Origin: Leptospiraceae bacterium
GTDB taxonomy: Bacteria > Spirochaetota > Leptospiria > Leptospirales > Leptospiraceae
Reading direction: 5' to 3'
Assembly (NCBI GenBank): GCA_024233835.1
Contig: JACKPC010000006.1
Span: 124,001-188,000, forward strand
Length of the DNA stretch: 64,000 bases
Position 1 is the stretch's first letter, and the number at the start of each line of letters is the position of its first letter. Shown here piece by piece: positions 32,633-40,556 of the stretch. The notes below the pieces were generated by a model. It ran no database searches. It was not told where the DNA came from and saw only the letters and a program-made list of their open reading frames with translations. Both the position numbers and the translations under genes were made by a program.

Positions 32633-34562
32633 TCTTTACCTCCGAGTTTTTAAAACCAATTGATAGCTTTTTAATTCCCAGTTTATTTACAAGGGCTTCC
32701 ATCATAATCCTACTGAAAAGGAGAGAGGTAAACATAGAAGTAATAATCCCCCAACATAATGTAATGGCAAAACCTTTAATTGGACCATTTCCCAGGCGTA
32801 TCATCAAAATACCTGCAATCAAAGTAGTTATGTTTGCATCAAAAATTGTCCAGAATGCGTTTTGGAACCCGAGAGTCACAGCAGAAGAAAGGCTCTTGCC
32901 ATCCAATATTTCTTCTTTAATCCTCTCATAGATAATCACGTTAGCATCCACCGCCATACCAACAGTTAAAATCACACCGGCAAAACCCGGAAGAGTCATG
33001 GTAAAGTCCATGAGAGTTAAAAGAGCCATCAGAATAATCAAGTTAGCTAATAGTGCGATATCAGCAACAATTCCTGCCAGCTTATAATAAAGAAACATAT
33101 ACAACATTACTAAGATAAAACCGATAGCCACCGATTTAATACCCACAACGATAGATTCAATCCCGAGTGTAGGTCCAATAAAGCGAATTTCTAATACAGT
33201 TAATTCTATGGGTAATGCCCCTTCACTAATCACGTTTGAAAGTCTTGTTGCCTCTTCCTGGTTAAAACTCCCGGTAATTTCAGCATGTCCTCCGGCAATC
33301 GGATCATTAATGGAAGGATCAGAAACAACTTTGTTTCCCCAGACAATCGCAAGATTCCTTCCCCTATTATTGGAAGTGAGTTTAAAAAATTTATCTGCAC
33401 CCTCCGGTGTTAAACTAAAAGATACGGAGTAGGCATAAGAATTGGAATTATAATAGGGTCTTGCCTCGGTAAGATCATTACCGCTCAATGCAATCGCTCT
33501 TTCTAAAACTATAAATCTTCTCGGAAGCAATTCAGAATCCTTACGACTCCCCCTTGCCCAATAAGTAAAGAGACGATATTTATCTTTTGGGATCTGGTAT
33601 TTATCTTCCATCCTTTCCAAATAATTCTGTAAAGCTTCTTTACCCACACGGTTTTTAACTAGCTTCTGAAATTGAACAATTTCAGTCTCTTCCCGCTTTC
33701 CGGCGTCCAAAAGTTTTGACTCTTCCTGATGAATCTTCGATACGAAACTGGTAGAAGAATTTGGTTTTGGTTCTTCAAGTCTGTATTCAACAGTTTCAGT
33801 ACTTTGTAATATTTCCAGAATCTGTTTTGAGTTGGCAACTCCGGGTAAAGATACTTCCACCGCTTCCTGTTCTTTTTGAATACGCACCTGAGGTTCAGTC
33901 AGGTTCTGGTTTGTAAGACGGTTTTCTATGATAAGTTTCGCTTTTTCCAGCTCGTTAATTTTCCTTTCTGGAGATAAAACAAAACCTTCCTCAATAAGTT
34001 CCAATCTGTCTTTGGCTTTATTTTTTTCTTCTTTCGAAGCCTTGGGATCATTGATTGTTTTTTTCAAAGTTTCTATTTCTTTAGAATATATATCTTTTAA
34101 CTTCGAAACATAACCATCGAAATTTCCTTTCAGGACAACCCGCATTCCTCCCTGAAGGTCCAGTCCCAACTTTACTGAAAGTGATTTCCCATCCTTGAGT
34201 AAATTCTCTACAGCAAGGGGTTTGAGAATATTTTTAGATTCTAAAAAAAGCTTAATATTTTCTTGAGAAATTTTATTAATAAATGCAGTTGTAAGGAAGC
34301 GACCAACTACAGTAAATTTCCCGGTTTCCGGTATTGTATCTCCGATAGCCGGGGTTATCTTTAATACCTTTCCTGAGTTGTAATCAGTATCCCATCTTTT
34401 TTTGAAGCGATCCAGTAAACTTTTCTGCTCTTCTGCCGGTGTATTTTTAAAATCCGGATGAATAACCAGTTCCAACTCTCTTTCCGCAAAATTCGGGTAG
34501 AGAACGAGTAGCGATGCCAATAACACCACAACTGGCAAGAATATCCAAAATGGCGATTTCAA
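32625..34562 (-). CDS. secD: Protein translocase subunit SecD
   Basis: 645 residues. Start TTG 34562 with AAGGAG seven bases upstream. One N-terminal helix, then LGLDLQGGMRVVL (SecD D1 motif), a large periplasmic domain with a coiled-coil-like stretch (about 150-210), and five C-terminal helices with VGMAVDANVIIYERIKEE. It works with SecF and YajC to pull exported proteins across the inner membrane. The periplasmic domain is longer than in E. coli-type spacing around residues 270-350. Downstream genes secF and ribD follow without gaps. Confidence 0.94.
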   Translation of the reverse strand: MKSPFWIFLPVVVLLASLLVLYPNFAERELELVIHPDFKNTPAEEQKSLLDRFKKRWDTDYNSGKVLKITPAIGDTIPETGKFTVVGRFLTTAFINKISQENIKLFLESKNILKPLAVENLLKDGKSLSVKLGLDLQGGMRVVLKGNFDGYVSKLKDIYSKEIETLKKTINDPKASKEEKNKAKDRLELIEEGFVLSPERKINELEKAKLIIENRLTNQNLTEPQVRIQKEQEAVEVSLPGVANSKQILEILQSTETVEYRLEEPKPNSSTSFVSKIHQEESKLLDAGKREETEIVQFQKLVKNRVGKEALQNYLERMEDKYQIPKDKYRLFTYWARGSRKDSELLPRRFIVLERAIALSGNDLTEARPYYNSNSYAYSVSFSLTPEGADKFFKLTSNNRGRNLAIVWGNKVVSDPSINDPIAGGHAEITGSFNQEEATRLSNVISEGALPIELTVLEIRFIGPTLGIESIVVGIKSVAIGFILVMLYMFLYYKLAGIVADIALLANLIILMALLTLMDFTMTLPGFAGVILTVGMAVDANVIIYERIKEEILDGKSLSSAVTLGFQNAFWTIFDANITTLIAGILMIRLGNGPIKGFAITLCWGIITSMFTSLLFSRIMMEALVNKLGIKKLSIGFKNSEVKNV

Positions 34563-34587
34563 ATCGACGCTCCTTTTTGTTTAGTGA

Positions 34588-35142
34588 TTAGTTTTTATAT
34601 CTCCGGATAGTTCCAGGAGAATTTCCTTTATTTTTAGCAAACTTCCACCGGTAAACGGCAAAAAGTAAAATAATTCCAAATACGAGAAAATATTTTTTAT
34701 AGGAAAGAATAGTATCCCAGGTAGAAACAGAATCCCGATTCTTTGGCTCTTTCGTGGTAGGTTCTTCTTTTTTTTCTATTTTATCAGGATTCGTGGTTTC
34801 CTTTCCGGGAGTACCTTCATCCGGTAAGTTTTGATAAACCTTACCATATCCCGGAATAAACTTCTCATTCATTTGAATATCTTCCCGAATCCAACCATTA
34901 TTTTCCGATGCTTGAGATTCAGGCTCATCCACTACTTCTGTCGGTTCTTCAACCTCAATAGGCTTCTTCTTTTTCTTTTTACGAACTTCTCCTTCCTTAC
35001 TCGACTTCTTCTTTTTTTTAGCCGATGGTTTTTTTTCCATCACCTTATCCAAGAAATCGAGATCCTCAGAACGAAGTTCAAAATTAGAAAATGAGAAAAA
35101 AACAAGAATCGTAATAAGAGGGAGGAACTTCCAGAAGTTCAT
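34588..35142 (-). CDS. Lysine-rich membrane protein between yajC and secD
   Basis: 184 residues. N-terminal signal or anchor (FLPLITILVFFSFSNF), a Lys/Glu/Pro-rich low-complexity segment (AKKKKKSSKEGEVRKKKKKK), an acidic stretch, then a single C-terminal helix (KYFLVFGIILLFAVYRW) and a basic end. No known domain. Its place between yajC and secD, six bases after yajC, suggests an accessory of the Sec machinery, but this is position only. Confidence 0.72.
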   Translation of the reverse strand: MNFWKFLPLITILVFFSFSNFELRSEDLDFLDKVMEKKPSAKKKKKSSKEGEVRKKKKKKPIEVEEPTEVVDEPESQASENNGWIREDIQMNEKFIPGYGKVYQNLPDEGTPGKETTNPDKIEKKEEPTTKEPKNRDSVSTWDTILSYKKYFLVFGIILLFAVYRWKFAKNKGNSPGTIRRYKN

Positions 35143-35148
35143 AGAGTT

Positions 35149-35472
35149 TTATTGCTTCTTTTTTACAATTGAACTGGTGCTAAAAACTACGTTTGTATCT
35201 TTTGCGATATTCAGGACGATACTTTCATTATTATCGCGAAATTCTACGACTTTCCCGTGAATTCCACTCATAGTCACAACCTGATCCCCTTTTGCCAGAC
35301 TATCAATCATTTCCTTCTTCTTCTTTTCTTCTTTTCGATTGGGAAGAATTACAAGGAAATACATAAATACCATCATGATAGGGATGATAACAAGGGATGA
35401 AAAAATCGATCCTCCCTGCCCTTTCTGTGCCTGCTCGGCCAGTAATATAGCGAATTGGAAAGCTAAATACAT
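35149..35472 (-). CDS. yajC: Preprotein translocase subunit YajC
   Basis: 107 residues. One membrane helix (SLVIIPIMMVFMYFLVILPN) followed by RKEEKKKKEMIDSLAKGDQV and VTMSGIHGKVVEF, the standard YajC cytoplasmic domain. It binds SecDF. It heads the yajC-x-secD-secF-ribD run, with trpD 34 bp upstream on the same strand. Confidence 0.93.
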   Translation of the reverse strand: MYLAFQFAILLAEQAQKGQGGSIFSSLVIIPIMMVFMYFLVILPNRKEEKKKKEMIDSLAKGDQVVTMSGIHGKVVEFRDNNESIVLNIAKDTNVVFSTSSIVKKKQ

Positions 35473-35506
35473 ATTAATATCCTTTTTATAAGCTTCTTTT
35501 TTTCAA

Positions 35507-36514
35507 TCATTTATTTATAATAGATTGAAAGTATTGCATGGGCTTACCGGAAAGTAAATGTCCGAGAGCTACCTTATAACCTTCCTTAATGGAATTTACC
35601 TTATCCAGGAGATAAAGGGATACACCGGCATTTAAGGCTACCTTGTGGCTGGCAGTATGCTCTTCTCCCCTTAAAATCATACGAGCTAATTCAATCGATT
35701 GTTCTTTTGTATTACAAACTACATCATCCGGATTTGTATACTTTTGTCCCAATTCCTGGGGTTCAAAGTAATTATGAATTTTCTGCCCATTTTTAAATAA
35801 AATATATTCGGTGGGAGCAAAGAGAGAAAACTCATCATATCCATCCTCCGAGTGACAAACGATTCCACCCTTTAAGCCTATTTTTTCCAGCACATACGCC
35901 ACATTTGACAGAACATCTCTGGAAAAAACACCTACAACCTGATAACTGGGTCGAAATGGATTAGATAAGGGGCCCAGAAGATTAAAAATGGTTCTAAAGC
36001 CAAGTGTTTTTCTTACATTCACTGCATGTTTCATGGCTGGATGCCAATTGGGTGCAAATAAAAAGGTAAATCCATTTCTTTCGAGATTTTGTTCGATTAC
36101 TTCCGGGACAGCATTAATATCAAATCCGAGAGCCTGCAATAGATCGCTGGAACCACAAAGAGAGGATACCGAACGATTTCCATGCTTGGCAACCTTTATT
36201 CCCATAGAAGCTAATATAATTGCAGAGAGAGTAGACACATTCACCGAATTTTTACCGTCTCCACCGGTTCCACAGGTATCAATAAATTCAAAGGAGAATT
36301 TCCTGGCAGGCTTTTGGGCATATTCCAACATAGCCCGCACAGCCCCCAGAAGTTCATCTCGGGTTTCTTCCTTCATTCTCATAGAAGTCAACCAGGCTGA
36401 AAGAAAAATTTCCGAAACCTCTCCTTTCATAACCTCAGATAAAAGGTAATATGTTTCATTCTCAGATAAGGGTTCAGAATCAATTGTCTTAAATAATAAT
36501 TCCTGTAGATTCAT
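35507..36514 (-). CDS. trpD: Anthranilate phosphoribosyltransferase
   Basis: 335 residues. It joins anthranilate to PRPP in tryptophan synthesis. Diagnostic motifs: DTCGTGGDGKNSVNVST (glycine-rich PRPP loop), VAKHGNRSVSSLCGSSDLL and NVRKTLGFRTIFNLLGPLSNP. These are complete and in order, and the length is normal. No other trp gene is nearby, so the pathway is split on the chromosome. Two bases after pgsA. Confidence 0.95.
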   Translation of the reverse strand: MNLQELLFKTIDSEPLSENETYYLLSEVMKGEVSEIFLSAWLTSMRMKEETRDELLGAVRAMLEYAQKPARKFSFEFIDTCGTGGDGKNSVNVSTLSAIILASMGIKVAKHGNRSVSSLCGSSDLLQALGFDINAVPEVIEQNLERNGFTFLFAPNWHPAMKHAVNVRKTLGFRTIFNLLGPLSNPFRPSYQVVGVFSRDVLSNVAYVLEKIGLKGGIVCHSEDGYDEFSLFAPTEYILFKNGQKIHNYFEPQELGQKYTNPDDVVCNTKEQSIELARMILRGEEHTASHKVALNAGVSLYLLDKVNSIKEGYKVALGHLLSGKPMQYFQSIINK

Positions 36515-36516
36515 AA

Positions 36517-37251
36517 TTAAACCTTCTTTGTATTTTTTAAAATAGCTCTCAAGGACTCTGAGCTTAATAATTCTCGATTTGAGTATAAATAACGAATCCC
36601 GGAAAGAACTGTGATTATCGTTGTTGCTAACATTACATAATAAGGTAAAAAAGTAGCAAGTCCTTCTAAATATTTTTGGTTTTGGGAAATAACAATTTCT
36701 CCCCTTGCAAAGCGAGTATAGTTTTCATTAGCTATTTGGAAACCACTTTTTCCTTGAATCCGACCTTCAGCAAAAATATTATTAATTTCCTTAGTTTTTC
36801 CGGTGCGAACAACCATAAAAAATAAAAGGATAAGTAAAATTGCCCCCATTTGAAAGGTTGTTTTTATCTTTCCCATACGAGTAGTACGAATTGATTTATT
36901 CTGCTTGATGCCGATATAACGAAGAGAAGTTATCAACATATCCCTTAAAATGATGAGTAAAACCATCCAGGTTTCAATCTGTTCATCCAGCAGGATAAAT
37001 GTAACAAAAGCTCCGATTACCAGAATCTTATCAGCCAGCGGATCTAAAAACTTTCCAAATTCTGTTTCCTGTTTCCATTTCCTGGCAAGATAACCATCTA
37101 TAAGATCTGTTATAGAAGCTAACAAAAAGATAGCAAAGGCCATTACCTTATAAAAGGTATTCTCTAAAAATAAAAAATAAATAAAGAATGGCACCAGGAT
37201 AATCCTCATGACCGTTAAGAAATTTGGGAAATTTATTATATTTCTATCCAT
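36517..37251 (-). CDS. pgsA: CDP-diacylglycerol--glycerol-3-phosphate 3-phosphatidyltransferase
   Basis: 244 residues, an integral membrane CDP-alcohol phosphatidyltransferase. The catalytic motif is D-G-x2-A-R-x8-G-x3-D-x3-D: DLIDGYLARK then EFGKFLDPLADK. It makes phosphatidylglycerophosphate, the precursor of acidic phospholipids. It is about 50 residues longer than usual: an extra polar segment (roughly 155-205, EINNIFAEGRIQGKSGFQIA onward) sits before the last helix. One base after rimO. Confidence 0.93.
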   Translation of the reverse strand: MDRNIINFPNFLTVMRIILVPFFIYFLFLENTFYKVMAFAIFLLASITDLIDGYLARKWKQETEFGKFLDPLADKILVIGAFVTFILLDEQIETWMVLLIILRDMLITSLRYIGIKQNKSIRTTRMGKIKTTFQMGAILLILLFFMVVRTGKTKEINNIFAEGRIQGKSGFQIANENYTRFARGEIVISQNQKYLEGLATFLPYYVMLATTIITVLSGIRYLYSNRELLSSESLRAILKNTKKV

Positions 37252-37252
37252 G

Positions 37253-38584
37253 TCAATTTATCCAGGTACCGGTCATATCATATTCAAGAAAAGAGTCTAT
37301 ACGTACCTTTCCGATATCACCAATTTTAATATCTCCACTAAATTCATCTATATGAACGATCTCATCAATTTCCGGTGCATCTTGAAAACGTCTTACTATA
37401 AGTGAATCATTTTCTTTTTCTTCTACGATACAGGGATATTCTTTCCCCATTCGAGATAAATGTATATCCTTTAGCACCTGATGATACACTTCTCTTACAA
37501 GGTTAATTCTTCTGGCCGCTTCCTTTTTTGAAACCGTAGATTTCAATTTAAAAGCTTTCGTATCTTCTTGAGGAGAAAAAGCAAAGAGGGCCAGTTTTTC
37601 CGGCTTTATTTCTTCAACAAAACGCAGTAATAAATCCACATCTTTTGCTGTTTCTCCGGGATAACCGAGAATAAAAGAAGTTCGAACTTCCATGCCTGGA
37701 ACTTCTCTTGCTTTTGTAAATAGCTCTTTAAAGAAAGAATAAGAACCGGTACGATTCATGTTCTTTAAAACGCTCTCAGAAACATGCTGTACAGGAGATT
37801 CAAAATAGGGAGCAATTTTAGGATTCTCTTTAAAAACATCCAGCAAGCGATAGGTTTTTTTATCCGGATATAAATATAATAAGCGCAGAATTTCCAAACC
37901 TTCTATCCCGGATATAGTATGAAGTAAGCTTATTAACTTATCAGTATCTTTTCCGTAAAAAACAGAATCCTGGGAGACTAAACAAATCTCCTTTGATCCA
38001 TTTTCACAGGCAAGTTTCACTTGTTTTAAAATTTCCTCTTCTTTTTCATCACGGTATTCTCCCCTCAAGTTCGGAATTATACAGAAATGACAGGCCCGGT
38101 TACAACCATCTGAAAGCTTTATATAAGAATAAGGTTTCCCTTTTATTTCATACAAAATTTCTCTTCTTAATAAATCAGAGTTTGGTTCCAGGATAAACTC
38201 TTCCGGAAATTTTTCTTTTATTAATTCAAATGCTTTATCATATTTTCCGGTACCGAAAAAAAAGTCTACTTCAGGTATATCTTTTTCTATAGCTCCCGGA
38301 TATCTTTCAGCAAAACAACCCACAACAATTAATTTCTGTCCATTTTGCTTTGTTATTTTAGCAGCATCTAAGATAGTTTCAATAGTTTCTTCTGTAGCTG
38401 TTTGTATAAAAGTACAGGTATTAATAATATGGAACTTGCTTTCGTCAGGAGAATCTGCTTTTAAAAGCCCTCCTGTTAATAAAGAAGTTCCCATACTCCT
38501 TGAATCAGCCACATTTTTAGGACAACCGAGTGTTGTAATATAAAAGGACTTTTCTTTTGTTTTTAAATTTGAAGACAAATTCAA
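37253..38584 (-). CDS. rimO: Ribosomal protein S12 methylthiotransferase RimO
   Basis: 443 residues, radical-SAM enzyme that thiomethylates an aspartate of S12. N-terminal UPF0004 domain (TLGCPKNVADSRSM, first 4Fe-4S cluster cysteines), radical SAM CNRACHFCIIP (Cx3Cx2C), and a C-terminal TRAM domain from about 375. The start is TTG 38584, overlapping the rodZ-like stop by four bases (TTGA), so translation is coupled. Confidence 0.94.
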   Translation of the reverse strand: MNLSSNLKTKEKSFYITTLGCPKNVADSRSMGTSLLTGGLLKADSPDESKFHIINTCTFIQTATEETIETILDAAKITKQNGQKLIVVGCFAERYPGAIEKDIPEVDFFFGTGKYDKAFELIKEKFPEEFILEPNSDLLRREILYEIKGKPYSYIKLSDGCNRACHFCIIPNLRGEYRDEKEEEILKQVKLACENGSKEICLVSQDSVFYGKDTDKLISLLHTISGIEGLEILRLLYLYPDKKTYRLLDVFKENPKIAPYFESPVQHVSESVLKNMNRTGSYSFFKELFTKAREVPGMEVRTSFILGYPGETAKDVDLLLRFVEEIKPEKLALFAFSPQEDTKAFKLKSTVSKKEAARRINLVREVYHQVLKDIHLSRMGKEYPCIVEEKENDSLIVRRFQDAPEIDEIVHIDEFSGDIKIGDIGKVRIDSFLEYDMTGTWIN

Positions 38585-39711
38585 CCACCGGACTCTTTAA
38601 TCTGGTATTTTGTACTATCATATAAATCCGGAACTTTATAATAAACCTTTTTAACAGTCTGTCCCGGCCTCCCCAGGGCACCTTTATTCTGTCCATTCTG
38701 TTCTAATTCGACCGCACTTCCATCGATTACTTTTATTTCAATTCGATCTTTTGCTTCTAACTTCTTAACAGTTCCCTTTTTTATTCTTCCCTGTTCAGTT
38801 TTTTGTCCATCAATAACAAATTCAGCAAAACTGGTTTTTACAAATTTTAAAGTAAGTTGAATAGGTACATCACCGGAAGAAATATTGGAATCCGTATTTG
38901 CATTCTCCTCCTGTCCCAAAGAGAACAACAATTTTGCAGAACGAAATGTAACAACCTGTGCTTTCACAAACACTTTTTTGGGTAATGAAGCCAGCTTGGG
39001 TTCTTCATAACTTAAAATACTGGTTGCATTTTCTCTTACTTCAAATGTGTGAATATATTTATCAGGAAATATGTTAAAACCCATTACAGCCACATCTCCA
39101 TCAGCTGATTCTTTTACTTCTTTAATAAAGATACGACATTCCTTATTTCCCACACTAAAGCGGACCCCTTTCTCCTGGGTAACAATAAAGGGAGCATATT
39201 TTCCTTCCGGAACTGCAAGTTCAGAAAAACTTATGCTCTTTGGTATTAGGGCTTCACTTTCAACCGGTTTTTCTTTTTTTTCTACAGGTTCTGTCTTGGA
39301 TTCTATACTTCCATTATTACTATCATCTAAAAACACACCAAATATGATAATTACAAAAAGGATAAAAAAGATAATAAACATAATTGTTATTACCTTTATT
39401 CGATCTCCTTTTACTGAATTGACTATAGGCTTGGTAGGTTTTGTTAATTCTTCCAGTGGGGCATGAGCTTCTTCCATTTTTTCCCCACGATACATATTCA
39501 TTATAAAAGCAGTATCTAATTTTAGATAATCAGAATACGTTTTTAAAAACCCCATAGCAAAGGTTTCAGCGGGAAACTGAGAATAGTCCTCATTCTCCAG
39601 AGCGAGTATAAACTTTATAGCAATATTTGTATCTTTAGAAACATCCCTTACCGTTAAACGCCTTTCTTCCCTTGCTTCCCTAAGTATCTGTCCAACTCTT
39701 TTTGTACTCAC
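38581..39711 (-). CDS. RodZ-like helix-turn-helix membrane protein
   Basis: 376 residues. N-terminal HTH_25 domain (VGQILREAREERRLTVRDVS, then TNIAIKFILALENEDYSQFP, AETFAMGFLKTYSDYL) of the RodZ/YfgA type, a Lys/Pro linker, one membrane helix (IKVITIMFIIFFILFVIIIF), and a periplasmic beta-rich part ending in a DUF4115-like domain. Proteins of this layout link cell shape to MreB. Start GTG 39711 with GGAGTAG upstream. It lies between lolA and rimO. Confidence 0.82.
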   Translation of the reverse strand: MSTKRVGQILREAREERRLTVRDVSKDTNIAIKFILALENEDYSQFPAETFAMGFLKTYSDYLKLDTAFIMNMYRGEKMEEAHAPLEELTKPTKPIVNSVKGDRIKVITIMFIIFFILFVIIIFGVFLDDSNNGSIESKTEPVEKKEKPVESEALIPKSISFSELAVPEGKYAPFIVTQEKGVRFSVGNKECRIFIKEVKESADGDVAVMGFNIFPDKYIHTFEVRENATSILSYEEPKLASLPKKVFVKAQVVTFRSAKLLFSLGQEENANTDSNISSGDVPIQLTLKFVKTSFAEFVIDGQKTEQGRIKKGTVKKLEAKDRIEIKVIDGSAVELEQNGQNKGALGRPGQTVKKVYYKVPDLYDSTKYQIKESGG

Positions 39712-39732
39712 TACCTACTCCATCACTCCAAA

Positions 39733-40464
39733 TTATTGATTATCACTCACCAGGGGGTTATTCACAATCTTTGAATTACCGCTGATATGGTATTTAAAAA
39801 GTCCGTCTTCTAATTCTTGATTTAAAGCTATATTAGAAAATTCCAAAGTAGTTGTTTTACCCCTTGAATCACTGGCTATAGCCTTCTTAATTAAATATGT
39901 TTTTGCATCTACAAAAAGGAGTATGTTTTCAAAACCTCCGATCTTTTCTCTTTGCTCTAAATCTAAAACAAAGTAAAGATTTCCATCCTCTCCCTTCCTG
40001 GGCTGTTTTGTAGAATCAAATTTATAGTGATATTTTCGAAATAAGCGATAAAGCCCCTCTTTAGAATTTGCACTAAAAATTAATTTACCGGCTTTATTCT
40101 TCTTTTGAATCGTTAAATCCTGTTTCCCTACGGCATTTTTACTTTTAATATATATCCATAAGGTTTTTCCATCAGATACAATTAAATCACCCGCAGGTTT
40201 TTGAAATTCATAACGAACTTTTCCGGAGGACTTATAATAACAGGTACCATTTACACTTTTAACAGATTTCTTCCGAATATTGGTTGCAGTTTCGATAGAA
40301 AATTTGGCTGTATAAGAGGAAATACCTTTAAATTTCTCTTTTATTTCTTTCACAACCTCTGCCGGAGAGTTCCAATTGTGCTCCTGCGCTCCTAAGCTCC
40401 CCGAAAGCAGGATGAAAACCATAAAAGATATTCTTATCATTTGCTTTTTCAGGTTAATAAACAT
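39733..40464 (-). CDS. LolA-like outer-membrane lipoprotein carrier
   Basis: 243 residues. Signal peptide (MIRISFMVFILLSGSLGAQ after a short N-terminal run from 40464). The LolA fold pattern follows: VVKEIKEKFKGISSYTAKFS, GTCYYKSSGKVRYEFQKPAG, LIVSDGKTLWIYIKSKNAVG, KTYLIKKAIASDSRGKTTTL. It should ferry lipoproteins across the periplasm, which fits the many lipoproteins of this group. ATG 40464 or the internal ATG at 40440 could be used. Sits between ftsK and the rodZ-like gene. Confidence 0.82.
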   Translation of the reverse strand: MFINLKKQMIRISFMVFILLSGSLGAQEHNWNSPAEVVKEIKEKFKGISSYTAKFSIETATNIRKKSVKSVNGTCYYKSSGKVRYEFQKPAGDLIVSDGKTLWIYIKSKNAVGKQDLTIQKKNKAGKLIFSANSKEGLYRLFRKYHYKFDSTKQPRKGEDGNLYFVLDLEQREKIGGFENILLFVDAKTYLIKKAIASDSRGKTTTLEFSNIALNQELEDGLFKYHISGNSKIVNNPLVSDNQ

Positions 40465-40556
40465 GTAGAAAACCTAGCCTTTCGTTTTTACTACATTTTA
40501 CAGCCTAGAAAAAGTGTTAAGTTTTTTCTTTATCAGTTTCTATTTTTTATTGGTAT

